Part shown: one piece after another, positions 1-11,359 of the stretch
How positions within the stretch are numbered: the first letter of the stretch is position 1
Layout of the letters: each line of letters begins with the position of its first letter
Assembly: GCF_963259705.1 (NCBI RefSeq)
Contig: NC_081840.1
Span: 3,467,062 to 3,531,061, forward strand
Reading direction: 5' to 3'
Length of the DNA: 64,000 nt
From: Myotis daubentonii
Taxonomy: Eukaryota > Chordata > Mammalia > Chiroptera > Vespertilionidae
Translations under genes and position numbers: made by a program
Notes under the pieces: generated by a model
Seen by the model: only the letters and a program-made list of their open reading frames with translations
Told to the model about the DNA's origin: nothing
The model's database searches: none

Positions 1-813
1 GCTTGCGTCGTCCAGCTCCCGACATTGCCTGGGAGCAGGGCGAGTAGGCCCGGGCTCCGCCCGCCGCCGGGGTCCCTGCGCTCCGGGGCGTCCAGCTCAG
101 CGCCACCCTCCTCTCCCAGTCCCCTCCCAGCCCTAATCTTTCTCGCTTCCTCTCCATCTCCTGGGACCCGGGTGGCTGCACCCCAATCTCCGTCTATACC
201 TCCTGTTTTATACCCTTTTCCTCTGCTCCACTTATTATAGAGCCGCGAAACCTCAGGTGCGAATTCTGGTCTCTCCTAATGTCTGCCTTGCCCCCCCCCA
301 CCCCACCCCCGCCTCTGCCCCCACAGCTTCTCTTTCCTGCTTCCTTTCTCCCTTTTCTGCACTCGGGCCTCCCCTGTCTGCCCTCTGTCTCAATTTCTGT
401 TCCACAACCTCCGGCTTTATATTTCCTCTGCCCTGTTCTCTTCTTCTGCCCCCACCCCACTCTCTCTCCCGCTCCCCCGGGAATTTCTCAGTAAATCAGG
501 GGTCTCCAGTTTACAGACCTCAGAGGCAAGCCCCCCGCCTGGGAATGAGCTGTCCAGACCTGGGCGGTGAACTGCTGGTCCCCGGGGCCACAGCCTCTGA
601 GGCCAGGCTGTGTGTTTTGTTTTCTGTTTGGCTTTAAAAACACGGGCAAATGGGAATTCTTTCTGGAAGGCACCGTCCTCGTTCCAGGAATGGCAGGAAG
701 TGTGGGGATGCGACTGGAAGGTGGTGGGGGCCAAGGCCCAGGTGGCGGCTCTCAAAGTTTGGACTTTTTAGGAAAACTGTGGCTCTTGTGGGCAGATTTG
801 GCAGCCTCAGAAC
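1..813. other. No gene: GC-rich then pyrimidine-rich DNA
   Basis: The first 110 bases are CpG-dense, perhaps the edge of a CpG island to the left. 100-480 is C/T-rich. Overlapping frames on both strands are compositional. No motif or splice pattern supports a gene. Confidence 0.6.
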
Positions 814-827
814 CAGCACTCAGTTCT

Positions 828-1000
828 TCTTTTTTTTTTCTAATATATTTTTATTGATTTCAGAGAAGAAGGGAGAGAGAGAAACATCAATGATGAGAGA
901 GAATCGCTGATTGGCTGCCTCCTGTGCCGTGACCGGGAATCAAACCGTGACCTCCGGGTTCATAGGTAGATGCTCGACCTCTGAGCCACGCCGGCCGGGC
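828..1000 (-). mobile_element. VES SINE, GTTGAGC-head type
   Basis: Reads on the minus strand as a tRNA-like head, body and A-rich tail (the tail is the T-run at 830-850). Flanked by an imperfect 14-bp target duplication (814-827 and 1001-1014, 12/14). About 40 bp of the middle is missing. Confidence 0.9.
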
Positions 1001-1189
1001 CAGCACACCGTTCTTAAAGACGTGTTCCATTTCCGTCGCCATGAAACTTGCAACGGCTATTTGGATCTGAGAAAAGAACCAACCACCCACATAATGCAGG
1101 CATTCAGATCAAAACAATGAGTTAGTCCATTCGTCTACGCAGCGAGCAGAGAGCAGGATCATAAAACTCAGGGCCCGGGGGCGAGGCGA

Positions 1190-1530
1190 GAAGGAGGGGC
1201 ACGTGCAGAGCTGGGGGAGCATAAATTGCTATCACCCCTTCGGAAAGGAGTTGGCAATCTGTATCAAGAACCTTTACAATGCTCGTACCTTTTGATCCAG
1301 TAATTCCACTTCTGGGAATGCAGCCCAAAGAAATGATCTGAGATGGGGAGCGAGCTCGGTGCCCGGAGATGTACACTGAGCTGCCACGTATGAGGGAGAG
1401 GCGGGAAGTAGCCTGAATGTCCCACAAGAGCGGACTTGTTTAAGTCCACGAGAGTGTGTTTGGCAGCGGCCTGGGAGACGAAGGTGATCAAACAGCAAGA
1501 CAAACGCCGGACACGGAGCTGACAGCGCGA
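1190..1530 (+). mobile_element. Ancient L1 3'-region fragment
   Basis: Contains the characteristic stretch around GATCCAGTAATTCCACTTCTGGGAATG (about 1294-1320), known from the 3' end of old mammalian L1s. Heavily diverged. Confidence 0.55.
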
Positions 1531-1880
1531 GCACAGTGCCGCTCAGACTGAACTCACGGCGGGGTGGGGTGGGGTGTGTGTGTGTGGGGGGGAAGCGTTC
1601 ACAGCGCGGATCTCTGTGTGGGGACCGGGGGCGGTTGCTTTCCTCTCTCTTCTGCTGCTTCTACTTCTCATTTGCCTTCTAGTTGTCTGGGTGGTGCACG
1701 CCTTTCTCTTTAGAAGACAAACAGTTGCCTTTTTCTCCCGTTTTTTTCCAAAGTGGTTGTGAAAGTGAGACAGGCTCAAGAAGAAAGGTGAAGATGAATG
1801 AAGGGAAGGATGAAGGGAAGGAAACCCAGATCCAGGGAAGAACAGGGGCTGTGAACAGGCCTGCACCAGCCTGCAGAGCA

Positions 1881-1923
<43 letters not shown>
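1881..1923 (+). repeat. (GT)n microsatellite
   Basis: About 20 near-perfect GT units. Confidence 0.95.
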
Positions 1924-1924
<1 letters not shown>

Positions 1925-2270
1925 CCTAATTCTGACTTTATGTGGGCAGCTTGAAAGCAGCTCTTGTGGGAGTCTTTACACCAAGGCAATGGGCACATGC
2001 TGCCAACCAGGCCTGTTGCCCCAGAGCCAGTTAAATATTTCCCAGCATGTCCTTGCGTAACAGGGCCACGGCCTGCATGTCCCTGAGAGCCAGGGCCTCC
2101 TTAAATTTTGCTCACTGGTGCCTTGCGTGTCTCCCCCTCGTCCTGGCCCTGCTGAGGAACTTCCCATTGGCTTCCAGCATGAGGTCAGGCCCCTCACCTG
2201 GGATCTGGTGGCTTCCACAGCGCATGTCTGTCACCGGACTCTCACATTGCATCTTTTGTTTTCCTCCTTT

Positions 2271-2481
2271 TTATTTTTTTTATTTTTAGGAAAGAAGAGG
2301 GGAGAGGGAGAGAGAGATGAAACATCAGCAATGAAAGAGAAACTCATCGATCAGCTGCCTCCTTCACGCCCCACGCTGGGGATGGAGCCCTTAACCTAGG
2401 CGTGTGCCCTGACTGGGAATCGAACCATGACTTCCTGGTTCATAGGTCGACTCTCAACCCACTGAGCTACACCAGCCGGGC
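2271..2481 (-). mobile_element. VES SINE, GTTGAGC-head type
   Basis: Minus-strand SINE with a T-rich start (its A-tail). Bounded by the perfect 10-bp duplication TTCCTCCTTT at 2261-2270 and 2482-2491. Confidence 0.92.
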
Positions 2482-2559
2482 TTCCTCCTTTGTAGAGTTT
2501 AGAGTTCCTTGGGCAAGTGGTGCCTTTGCCCTGCTCGGTGCTGACTCCCCACCAGTAGC

Positions 2560-2830
2560 ATTCAGTAAGTACTTGATGAACCCGTCAATGAAAACACTCA
2601 GCAGAAGCACTGGGCTGGGAGTCTTACCTGGGGTCCTGGGTTTGAGTCTTCCCCTGGCTCTTTCTAGCCATGTGCCATTGAGTACTAGTATGTCCCCTCT
2701 CTGAGTCAGTGTCCTTGTGTGTGACATGGGCGTGTAATCTCTTTCCTTGTCCACCTCATAGGGACACTGTGAAGCTCGAGTAAAATACAGGGATGCTCTG
2801 AAAAGCCATGCAAGTAAACAGCTTGTTTCT
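2560..2830 (+). repeat. MIR-like relic
   Basis: The order 'specific exclusion of normal tRNA head, CTGGGTTTGAGTC, CCATGTGCCATTGAG, CTCTGAGTCAGTG' resembles the MIR core and tail. Diverged; assignment from memory. Confidence 0.45.
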
Positions 2831-4215
2831 GACGTCCATTGAATTCTCCTCAGTTCTTTGCCACCTTAAGTTTGGGCATCAAGGAAACCAAAGGGTCCGT
2901 ATTGTCCCACTGACTTCAATGCAGTGGGACCAGCGGAGCAACCACTGACCTGCCTCTGGCCCGAAGGAGAGGCTGGGGCTCCCGTATCTCCCTCGACAGG
3001 GACGCGAAGGCGGCAGCCGGGAGCACGCGTCCTGGGAGGAGGAGAGAGGTCCCGATTGGAGCCGCTGAGCTCTGGGGTGAGACACTGGTTTCTTCCGAAG
3101 TTTCGGGGAAAGTTCTCTTTTGAAAACCCACCAACACGCGTCACTTCTTTTCTCTTTGAGAGCTGTTTTCTCTCCAATCTGGGATGCGAAAGACTGTCGT
3201 GGGCTGAAGACTGCGTGCCAGGCAGGGCGGCTCCAAAGGGGTTAATTGCATCTGAGCTTCGGAAAGTGATTATCTAATTAAACTTTGAAATGGAATGGGA
3301 GAAACACTGGGTGACAGACTGTCTGTAGGAGGGTCCCCTGAGGTGCTCTCAGTTATTGCTAATCATCCTCCCCGCCCGGCTGTGCCTCCTGCCATGGAGG
3401 CCAAGTTCAGACCCGGCTCCCCGAGCTCCGGACGCGCTCAGAGGCTTATCGGCAGGGTCCCCCGCCTTCCGGGCCCCGCTTGAACTCTGCGGTTGGGCCC
3501 GGATCTCTTAAGAGACTTCCATCACCCGTCTTCAGCTTTCCAATTTCTATTTAAAATCAAAAGGTTATTTCTATGCTTAGAACCATGAAATCAAAGGCAG
3601 TTGAAGGGCTGGGAGTTATTCTTGATAGTTATGAATATGGCCCAGAGATTTCCGTTTCGAGACCTAGGACATGTGCCAGCCATCAGGCACACGTGTCATA
3701 TCCCGCCTGCTTAAAGCTGCCGGGTTTATCCAGTCCTTCCGAGGGAGGCCCACGCGGGTAGGCGCCCTGGTGGGGGCAGAGTGGGTCTGAAACGCGGGGT
3801 CTGGAGCAGCTAGTGGGTGAGAGGGGAGGGGCTGGATGTGCCAGCGTTAACGTGGCTCATGGTACCTTAGAAAACGGTTCCATTTGTTCCTCATTCCCAC
3901 CTTGCGGCGTGGTTACCTACACCACTGCCCGCTTGTAGATGTGGACACTGAGGCTCGGGCCGCCTGGCATTGGGGGAGCCACGTCTTTCTACCTTCTGCT
4001 CCGTGGAGACACTTGGCAAGGAGGAGTTTGTTCCCATGGGCGGGGAAGGACAAGGTGATAGAGAGATGGTGTTTGAGTACCATTTTCACAGATGGGGCTC
4101 CACTCGTAGGAGAGAAGGCACAGAGGAAGCGAGTGGGCATCGTGTCTGGGGCCCACCAAGCTACGTTGCTGTGTGTTTTTAATGATTCCTTTATGCAGCA
4201 ATGAACATTTATGGA
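2831..4215. other. No gene; two small AT-rich blocks
   Basis: 3225-3300 (GTTAATTGCATCTGAGC ... TCTAATTAAAC) and 3530-3660 are repeat-free AT-rich islands in GC-rich sequence. The rest shows nothing recognisable. Confidence 0.5.
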
Positions 4216-4455
4216 GCCCGGTCAGTGTGGCTCAGTGGTTGAGCGTCAACCTATGAACCAGGAGGTCACGGTTCAGTTCCTGGTCCATCAGGGCACGTGC
4301 CCGGGTTGAGGGCTCGATCCCCAGTGTGGGGCGTGGAGGAGGCAGCCGAGCAATGATCCTCTCTCATCATTGATGTTTCTGTCTCTCTCTCCCTCTCCCT
4401 TCCTCTCTGAAATCAATAAAAATACATATATTTAAAAAAACACACACACACACAG
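4216..4455 (+). mobile_element. VES SINE, GTTGAGC-head type
   Basis: Pol III A box GTGGCTCAGTGG and B box GGTTCAGTTCC are visible in the head. The pyrimidine-rich body ends in AATCAATAAAAATAC and a (CA)n extension. Target duplication only weakly visible. Confidence 0.92.
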
Positions 4456-4799
4456 AAAACATTGGCTGAGCACCTATCACGTGCCAGACCTGGGGGTCGG
4501 GGAGAGACAGTACAGACGTGCGCGGCTGCTCCGCATCCCAGGGAATGCTGGCGGTGTTTTGACCGCGACAAGCCGTGCTCAGCTCTGAGCGGTTGGACGA
4601 TGTGGAGGAGGGGCTGGAGGCGGACAGGGTCCGAAGAGCCTTGAGGAGGCTCCTGTCAGAGGCCAGGGAGAGAGGAGGAGGAGCTGGCCGGGGCCGCGTC
4701 TGGCCGTGAGGGCACGGCGCAGAGCTGAAGGCGGCTGGAACTGGAACTCCAGGCTGACGCCCGTGTGTCCTTTTGTCTGGCACTGAGGCTCTCTAGTCC

Positions 4800-4956
4800 C
4801 AGGCGTGCCTCCGAGATACCGGGTTCGGTCCCACTGCCACGTAAAGCGATGTTGCAACAAAGCGAGCCTTAAGCTGGTTGCTGATGGGGGTGGCCTTCGA
4901 TTTGTCAAAAAAAAAAAAGCAACACCTGTGAGGCGCAGTAAAGCGAGGTGCGCCTG
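4800..4956. mobile_element. Tigger-like DNA transposon relic (internally deleted)
   Basis: Ends CAGGCGTGCCTCCGAGATA (left) and GCGAGGTGCGCCTG (right) form diverged terminal inverted repeats of the type CAGGCATACCTCGGAGATA. The phrases GGTTCGGTCCCACTGCC and GTAAAGCGA are typical of the family. Confidence 0.6.
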
Positions 4957-6689
4957 CACTGAGCCCCCTTAGACAGTTGCCTTTGCAGCAACACTTGAAT
5001 GTTTCGCCCTCAGCCAAGGCTACACAAAGGAGTGAGAGAGCCACTCCAGGAGCATCGCTGCCTTTTTAAAAATAAAATGGCTATCGGGGACATCATTCAT
5101 CACACTGCTCAATGCCACTTATGCTAATGCGCGTATGACAAATGCATGTAGGGCGCTGGGCCAAGAGAAATTGCTCCTCCTGACATATGCCGGAGCCCGG
5201 CTCTGGACCGCGAGAACTGGGGGCTGCCGCCCTGCCTTCCGGCTCCAGGGGCTTAATTTTCAGGTGCTTCCGATTAGGGCTTAATTTTCGTAGCGTTCAT
5301 CTGGAATATTGGGTCCCCCCCTCCCCCACTTGACCTAATTGTATCCTATTTTGCATATGTCTCCTGAACAGCGTTTCCCAAACTCTGTTCCCCGGCAGCA
5401 CAAAGGTTCCGTGAGCCGCCGGTGGGCGGAGGGTCGGGGGAGTGGGGGTGGCAGGCAATCGCAGCTGGTGGCACTTTCCTGTTCAGTGCGTTGAGGTCTG
5501 TGTTAGAGGAATGCGAAGCTCATTTGTAAAGCTGTTCGGCGGATCCAACCGGAGGGGCTGTGTGGTGCCACAGGAGGGCAGGCTCTGGGCCCGGAGTCCT
5601 CAGGCACAACTGGACCCGAGAAGCGACTCCATCTCTTTGTGACTCGGTTTCCTCGCCCGTACAGTGGTGCTAATTGTGGGATCTGCCTGGGAGGATTAGA
5701 AGGGTGCCTGGCGCATGGTGAGCCCCTGATTAGTGGTAGCTTTCCTTTTTTTAAATATACTTTTATGGATGTCAGAGAGGAAGGGAGAGGGAGAGAGATG
5801 GAAACATCAATGATGAGAGGGAATCATTGATCGGCCGCTTCCTGCACACCCCCCACTGGGGATCGTGCCCTCAACCCGGGCCTGTGCCCTGACCGGGAAC
5901 CCAAACCCTGGCCTCCTGGTTCATAGATCGATGCTCAAGCCCTGAGCCACGCCGGCTGGGCTAGTGTAGCCTTTCTAAGTGATGACCCGCCTTCGGGAAA
6001 TGGTGCCCTGCACCCAATCACCTCAGGAAGTCACGTGATGGGGTGCCTGACGCAGGAAGCGTGAAGTTCGTCAGCGGGTTGTACATTTTGCCTTCCTTCT
6101 GCCAGGCTGCGTGCTTTCTGTCTGACAATTGCCAGTCTTTGTTATGCATTTTATCTCGTAATTTTAACATTTATTGGTGCAATTATTCAATGTTTACTTT
6201 ATATGAAACATATGGATCAAATTTTGATCATTTCTTACCGCAATTAATTCAACTGTTGGGCCCTTTTGTGCTGCCTGTTTTAATTTAAGTGCTATTGCAT
6301 GAGCCTCTGTTGGCACCCTGACACAGCAGTACAATTTGGATAACGTTCCATGGTCAAGCGCGTTTGGGAGAACCACCTGAGGCCACACTTTAGCTTGTAC
6401 ATGTCCTCCCGGAGCAGGACCGCTGGGCACACTCAGGTCCGGCACCGGCCAGCCTGGCCCTTCCTCCTGTAGGCTCTCCATGATGGCAATTTGATCCACA
6501 GAAGCTGTGGGCGTTATTACCATGGGCGACAGTTCTGCTCCCCACACCAGCTTGAAAACAGGGCCTGTGCGTTTGCCATTCATTCCTTCCCTATTGATTT
6601 CCTGAGCCCCTCCCCTGTGCAGGCACCATGTGGGCATTGGTGGCATGAGCTCTACCTTCTGTGCTCCAGGACGGAGCCGACCAGTACGG
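4957..6689. other. No gene; possible conserved block 5040-5320
   Basis: 5040-5320 has CTTATGCTAATGCGC, two GGCTTAATTTTC phrases and no repeat signature. 5962-6689 has a 195-codon minus-strand frame with no domain I recognise. I treat it as chance. Confidence 0.5.
5746..5961 (-). mobile_element. VES SINE, GTTGAGC-head type
   Basis: Complete on the minus strand. Flanks TAGTGGTAGCTTTCC (5731) and TAGTGTAGCCTTTCT (5962) are a decayed target duplication. Confidence 0.9.
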
Positions 6690-7010
6690 CAGCCATGAGC
6701 CACGTGTGGCTGCTGAGCTCTTTGAACGTTGCTCGTCCGACGTGAGGGGGGTGCGTGCTCTAAACGCACTCCCAGATTCAACGATGTAGTGCGAATAGAA
6801 TGTAAATATCTTTTAAATTTCTATTATGTGTCAGAAATATATAGTAACATCATTTAAATAATCACTATTGGCTACCTGTTAAAATACGAATATTTTAGAT
6901 ATATTAAAGAAAATTCATCATTAGAATTAATTTCACCTGCTCCTCTTTTCCTTTTTTTAGTGTGGCTCTTAAAGACTATTAAATCACATCTGGGAAGCCC
7001 AATCTGTCTC
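6690..7010. mobile_element. Ancient hAT-like MITE relic
   Basis: Starts near AGTACGGCAGCCATGAGCCACGTGTGGC and continues into AATTTCACCTG...TGTGGCT with an AT-rich centre. This is the pattern of a common placental non-autonomous DNA transposon whose name I cannot give safely. Confidence 0.45.
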
Positions 7011-7199
7011 TGTTGGAAAGTGCTGGTCTGGAAGGTCCACAGACGTGCAATCGGTTAGTTATCACACAAAAACGGGATTGCTGCAATTTCCCAGACCCCC
7101 CAGAACTGAAGCCTGACATGGAGAAGTCCCCTCCAAAGGCAGGATGGGGAGGTCAGCTAAGGCTCCAGCTGTGTGGGGAGGCTCCAGGCCCTGCATGAA

Positions 7200-7870
7200 G
7201 ATCGGGGCAGGATGCTGGCGTCGGCATCCAGGGAACATGTTAGGATCCCATGATCACGTGGGAATGGATGTGGCAGCCTTCGCTGTGTAACAGACAACTA
7301 CAGAACCACAGAGGCACGGAACCATAGCCTTTGTTTTTCCCTTCGACCTCGAAAGACGGGCCGGGATCCAGCGGCTCTAGGCTGGGGTTGGCTTCTCCCT
7401 GCGGATTCGGCCCACGTCGACACCAACAGCATTCACTTCGGGGCCCAGGCTCTCAGGGGAGCAATGGCCTGGGAGGGGCTCTCACAGGACGCTGCAGGCG
7501 CAAGACGCAAAGCCAGTGTGAAAGCGCTTTTCCACCCTCGGCGGTCTCATGAGCCAACATCCCGTGAGCATGGCTAAGGCCAAGTTCAGCAGCAGAGGCA
7601 CATTCTGCCCGTGTCTACAGCAGGACGGAGCGAGCCACAATGGCCAAGCCCTGCACGTAACTGCGCACGCTCTGTCTTCCCCTCACCTGCCGCCGGATGC
7701 AGATGAGATAGAGGGGGTGGGGAGGTGAGCCAGACGGAATGGCTGCCTGGAGCAGGGTGCCCCACAAGCCCTGTTGGGCTGCGTTGTGTGTAGAATACAC
7801 CTTATTGTGGGAAGCTACTGAGTTTGGGAGTTTGTAACAGTTTGTCTACTCTGACCGGAACACACCCCTG
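7200..7870. repeat. Possible ancient LTR-like repeat
   Basis: CTGTGTAACAGACAACTACAG near 7284 and GAAGCTACTGAGTTTGGGAG near 7811 recall the two ends of old LTR-type mammalian repeats. The middle is too diverged to assign. Confidence 0.3.
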
Positions 7871-8354
7871 CTGCTAGGGCCGGGTCCCCTGCAGACAAGT
7901 GAACTGAATTAGACAAGGTCTGTGGGAGGGCCAGGGCCAGGGGGAGGCGGGCTCATGTGGCTCAGTGCCCCGCTCCTGCCCACTCGGGTCAGGCACTGGC
8001 CTGCTAAGCGCAGGCCCCCAGGCACCAGCGAGGCAGGGCATCTGCTAAGGAGGTTCGAAGTGGGAAGGCTGGAGGGGCAGGACCGGGAGGTTGGGAATCC
8101 CAGCACGAGGCCTTGATTGGGGTCCCGGACCCTCAGGAGCCAGAGGGAGAAGCTGACCCAGAAGGGAGAGCAAGGGCAAAGGGTGGAGGCCAAGGTCAGG
8201 AGCTGAGCATGGATGGGGTGCCGGATAGGAGCCCGAGAAGGTGTCAGGGCTGTGAGTGGAAACCAACCCCATGGGAGGTCCTGCTCACTGCTGGTGAGGG
8301 GGGGTGTGAGATAGGAGGGTGTGCCAGGCTGTCCTAACAAGGCTGGACTTGCCA

Positions 8355-8400
8355 TCCACCCATTCATTCATTCATTCACTCATTCATGTATTCATTCCAC
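8355..8400 (+). repeat. (CATT)n microsatellite
   Basis: Imperfect CATT units. Confidence 0.85.
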
Positions 8401-8877
8401 ACACATTTCCTCAGCCCCCACTGTGAGCCCGGCCCTGAGCACACAAGACACCTGGGTTCCGGGTGCCTCCCTTCCACGGGGAGGCTCACAGGCCGATGGA
8501 CCTGCACTGACAGAGTGTGCCCCGTGCCCTGACCGAGGAGGCGCGAGGAGCCCGGGGTCCTGAGCGCATCTTCCAGGACCGAGGCGGGTGGCAGTGATCA
8601 CAGCACAGCGGCCTCCTGAAGCACAGCCTCCCGCACCCCCAGATGGCTCTGAGGGTGCCCCCCGGCCACAGCACCGCACTGTGGCCATGGGCCAGTGACT
8701 GCCTCCTTTGTCCCTCCTCCTGGGGAAGGACCACGTCCTGACCTGGCCCCTTTGCGCTCGGGGCCAGCAGGCTCTTGGTGGATATTAACTGCAATGATAC
8801 CCACTTGTTTTAGCGGCCTCTGCCTCGGTGCCCACTGGTAGCTGGAGGAGACACACACATGTGCACATGTGCGGGTG

Positions 8878-8914
8878 CGCACACACACACACACACACAT
8901 GCACACACACACAC
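8878..8914 (+). repeat. (CA)n microsatellite
   Basis: CA repeat with one ATG interruption. Confidence 0.9.
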
Positions 8915-9677
8915 AGCCCATGGGGTCTGGCAGATGCAATTAGCCTCTGGGTCCCTCAGAATTAGATGCAGGTGGCTAATTGTCCATGCCAGGAGGCAAC
9001 TGTGGCCCAATTCGTCATGTCTCTTTCCCCACTCGGGGCTAACCATGGGTGTGGGATCTGACGGGGGAAGAATGGGACCCAGTGTCTCCCTTAGCCCTGG
9101 CTATGATGGGCAGCATTGGGGAGGGCTGAGGGGACAGGCAAGGGGGAGGGGGCAGCTCTTCCTCTTCCCCTCCCCCGCCCCATCTACACCCTGGAGCTGG
9201 TGCATCCCAGCCTGTCAGGGATGCCAACCCCTTGCTTTCATGCAGCTTGTTCGCGGTTTTCAAAGCCCCTTTGCACACATCATTGCCTCCCACAGCCACG
9301 CCCCGGGAGGAGGCTGGTTATGACATCCCATTTGACAGATGAGAAAATGGAGGGCCCCTGGCAGTTGGCAGAGCCGATGTGAGAGCCCAGGCCTGGGATG
9401 CCGAGCGCTCTCGCCACGCTGCCTTTTGTCCGTCCTCACCTTCCTCTCCTGTGGGGGCAGAGGGATGGCTCCCCAGGGGCCAGGCAGCAGGTTAGGGCAG
9501 AGCAGGCCAGAAAATTCCGGTATAACATTTGCCTCAGTAAATTTTAAACAACTGCTTGTTTAAGCCTGGAAGATCTTCCCTGTCTGAGACCTTTTCAAGG
9601 AGGCACGGGGGATATGGAGATGGAGCAGGCACCGTCTCTGCTTCTTGGGAGCTTATGGTCCAGAAGAGAGCATGAGG

Positions 9678-9722
9678 CATGCATATAACATGCATAAAAC
9701 ATGCATATAACATGCATACAAC
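9678..9722 (+). repeat. 11-bp tandem repeat, ACATGCATATA type
   Basis: About four imperfect copies. The unit contains the palindrome ATGCAT. Confidence 0.85.
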
Positions 9723-10149
9723 AACAGCCATCAGACCAGGGAGAGCGTGATGGGGCTATGACACTCCCCTAATTCGTCCCCTGATCTGCAGAGTGATTTC
9801 GGTTGCTTCTCGTTGCCTCTGGGCCTCAGTTTCCCTGGCTCAGTGGGATGTTGAACCTCAGTGAGGTCTCAGGTCCTGTCCAGCTCTCCCAACTGATACC
9901 CAACAGTGCAGTGGCATCAAGGAGGAAGTGGCGACTTCTGGTAAGGGAGGAGACATGGGGGGAGCAGAAGTTGGGGGAGGGGTGTACCAAGAAGGGCATA
10001 TGATGTGGGCTTGACAGGTAGGATTTCAACAGGGAAGAGGTCAGAGGTCAGAGCAGGCCTGCATCCTAATCCAGGCTCTGCTCACACTTGCTGTTGGTTG
10101 CATTGAATGGAAACCCAGCTCTGAGGGCACTGAAGGGTATTGGCACATG

Positions 10150-10665
10150 GAGGTAGCCAGTGCCTAAGAATGGCCTCCCAAGGAGTCATGCCCCTCGGTT
10201 ATTCATGCCTTGAATAGGCTCCTCCCCTTGAACCTGGATTGACCTCCAAACTCCCTTATAACCAATGCAAGGGGCAGAAATGACGCTGCCTGGCTTGGGA
10301 GGCAGAAGGGTTGCGGCTTCCAGCTTCTTCTCTTGGAGCACTCGCTCCAGGGAAAGCCAGACACTGCGGGATGGGGCCTCCATACTATGAGGAAGTACGA
10401 GTGAGCCGTGTGGGCGGCTGCATGGGGAGAGGTGCCCGGCCAGCCCCGCGCTGGTCCAGCTGCACCAACCTAGCCAGCAGTCACGCTAGTGAAGATGCCA
10501 TCTTGCCCAGGAAGGGTGGGTGACATCGGAATACAACGGCATGCAAGACCCCAAGTGAGAACCTCCCTGCTGAGCCCATCGACCCACAGAACCATGAAGA
10601 TAACGAATTCCTGGCTTAAGCCACTAGGTTTTGAGATGGTTTGTGATGCAGCAATAAAGAACTAG
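10150..10665 (+). mobile_element. MaLR (MLT1-like) solo LTR relic
   Basis: The right end (TTAAGCCACTAGGTTTTGAG ... GCAGCAATAAAGAACTA, about 10615-10662) is the typical end of MLT1-type LTRs of the ERVL-MaLR group. No coding remnant. Confidence 0.5.
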
Positions 10666-10930
10666 GGTCTGTATGGGATTCAGAGGTCCAGGGAGGCCTG
10701 GTTTCAGGGATGGCTGGATCCCGGGGCTCCAATATGTGGCTGGGGCTTGTTTTCCTCTCCTTGTCCTTGCTGTTTGCTGTGCCAGCTGTTTCCTGACCAC
10801 CTCTCTCCCCTGATCTTCCCCTGCACTTCCCCACTCATTTCCCTCCTGCTCCCAGCAATACCAGGAGACAGACCTGCACTTCCTCAGCATTACAACAAAA
10901 TTCCTAAAAACACCTCTTATTGGCCTAGGG

Positions 10931-11127
10931 CAGCCGTGGGCAAACTACGGCCCATTTGAAATGAATAAAACTAAAAAAAAAAAAAGACCGTACCCTTTTA
11001 TGTAATGATGTTTACTTTGAATTTATATTAGTTCACACAAACACTCCATCCATGCTTTTGTTCTGGCCCTCCGGTCCAGTTTAAGAATCCATTGTGGCCC
11101 TCGAGTCAAAAAGTTTGCCCACCCCTG
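10931..11127. mobile_element. Non-autonomous hAT element, CAGGGGTGGGCAAACT family
   Basis: Terminal inverted repeats CAGCCGTGGGCAAACTA and AAGTTTGCCCACCCCTG. Perfect 8-bp target duplication GCCTAGGG at 10923-10930 and 11128-11135. No transposase is encoded. Confidence 0.9.
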
Positions 11128-11135
11128 GCCTAGGG

Positions 11136-11359
11136 CCATGGTCGGCAAACCACGGCTCGAGCCACATGCGGCTCTTTGGCCCCTTGAGTGTGGCTCTTCG
11201 ATAAAATACCACGTGCGGGCGCGCACGTACAGTGCGATTGAAACTTCGTGGCCCATGCACAGAAGTCGGTATTTTGTGGAAGAGCCACACTCAAGGGGCC
11301 AAAGAGCCGCATGTGGCTCGCGAGCCGAGGTTTGCCGAGATGCAGTTTGCCGACCACTG
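11136..11359. mobile_element. Non-autonomous hAT element, CAGTGGTCGGCAAACC family
   Basis: Long subterminal inverted repeats, with GCGGCTCTTTGGCCCC near the left end and its complement near the right. Left flank GCCTAGGG (11128) and right flank GTGTAGGG (11360) are a decayed 8-bp target duplication. Same family as the copy at 18862. Confidence 0.88.

Larger units (their letters stand above)
7871..10149. other. No gene recognised
   Basis: GC-rich unique-looking DNA with only the simple repeats listed. 9770-9900 contains a MIR-like CTGGGCCTCAGTTTCCC. Confidence 0.55.

Noticed and set aside
4216..4300. tRNA-like heads of VES copies as tRNA genes
   Set aside because: A and B boxes are present, but the cloverleaf is decayed and each is joined to a SINE body and tail.
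6194..6781. 195-codon minus-strand frame
   Set aside because: No domain or known protein resemblance; overlaps an old DNA-transposon relic at its left (protein N-terminal) end; no promoter or splice context.
8340..9000. CRISPR-like or prokaryotic repeat structures
   Set aside because: All direct repeats seen in the window are eukaryotic microsatellites or minisatellites without spacers.
8859..9323. 154-codon frame beginning in the CA repeat
   Set aside because: Starts in a microsatellite; no domain.
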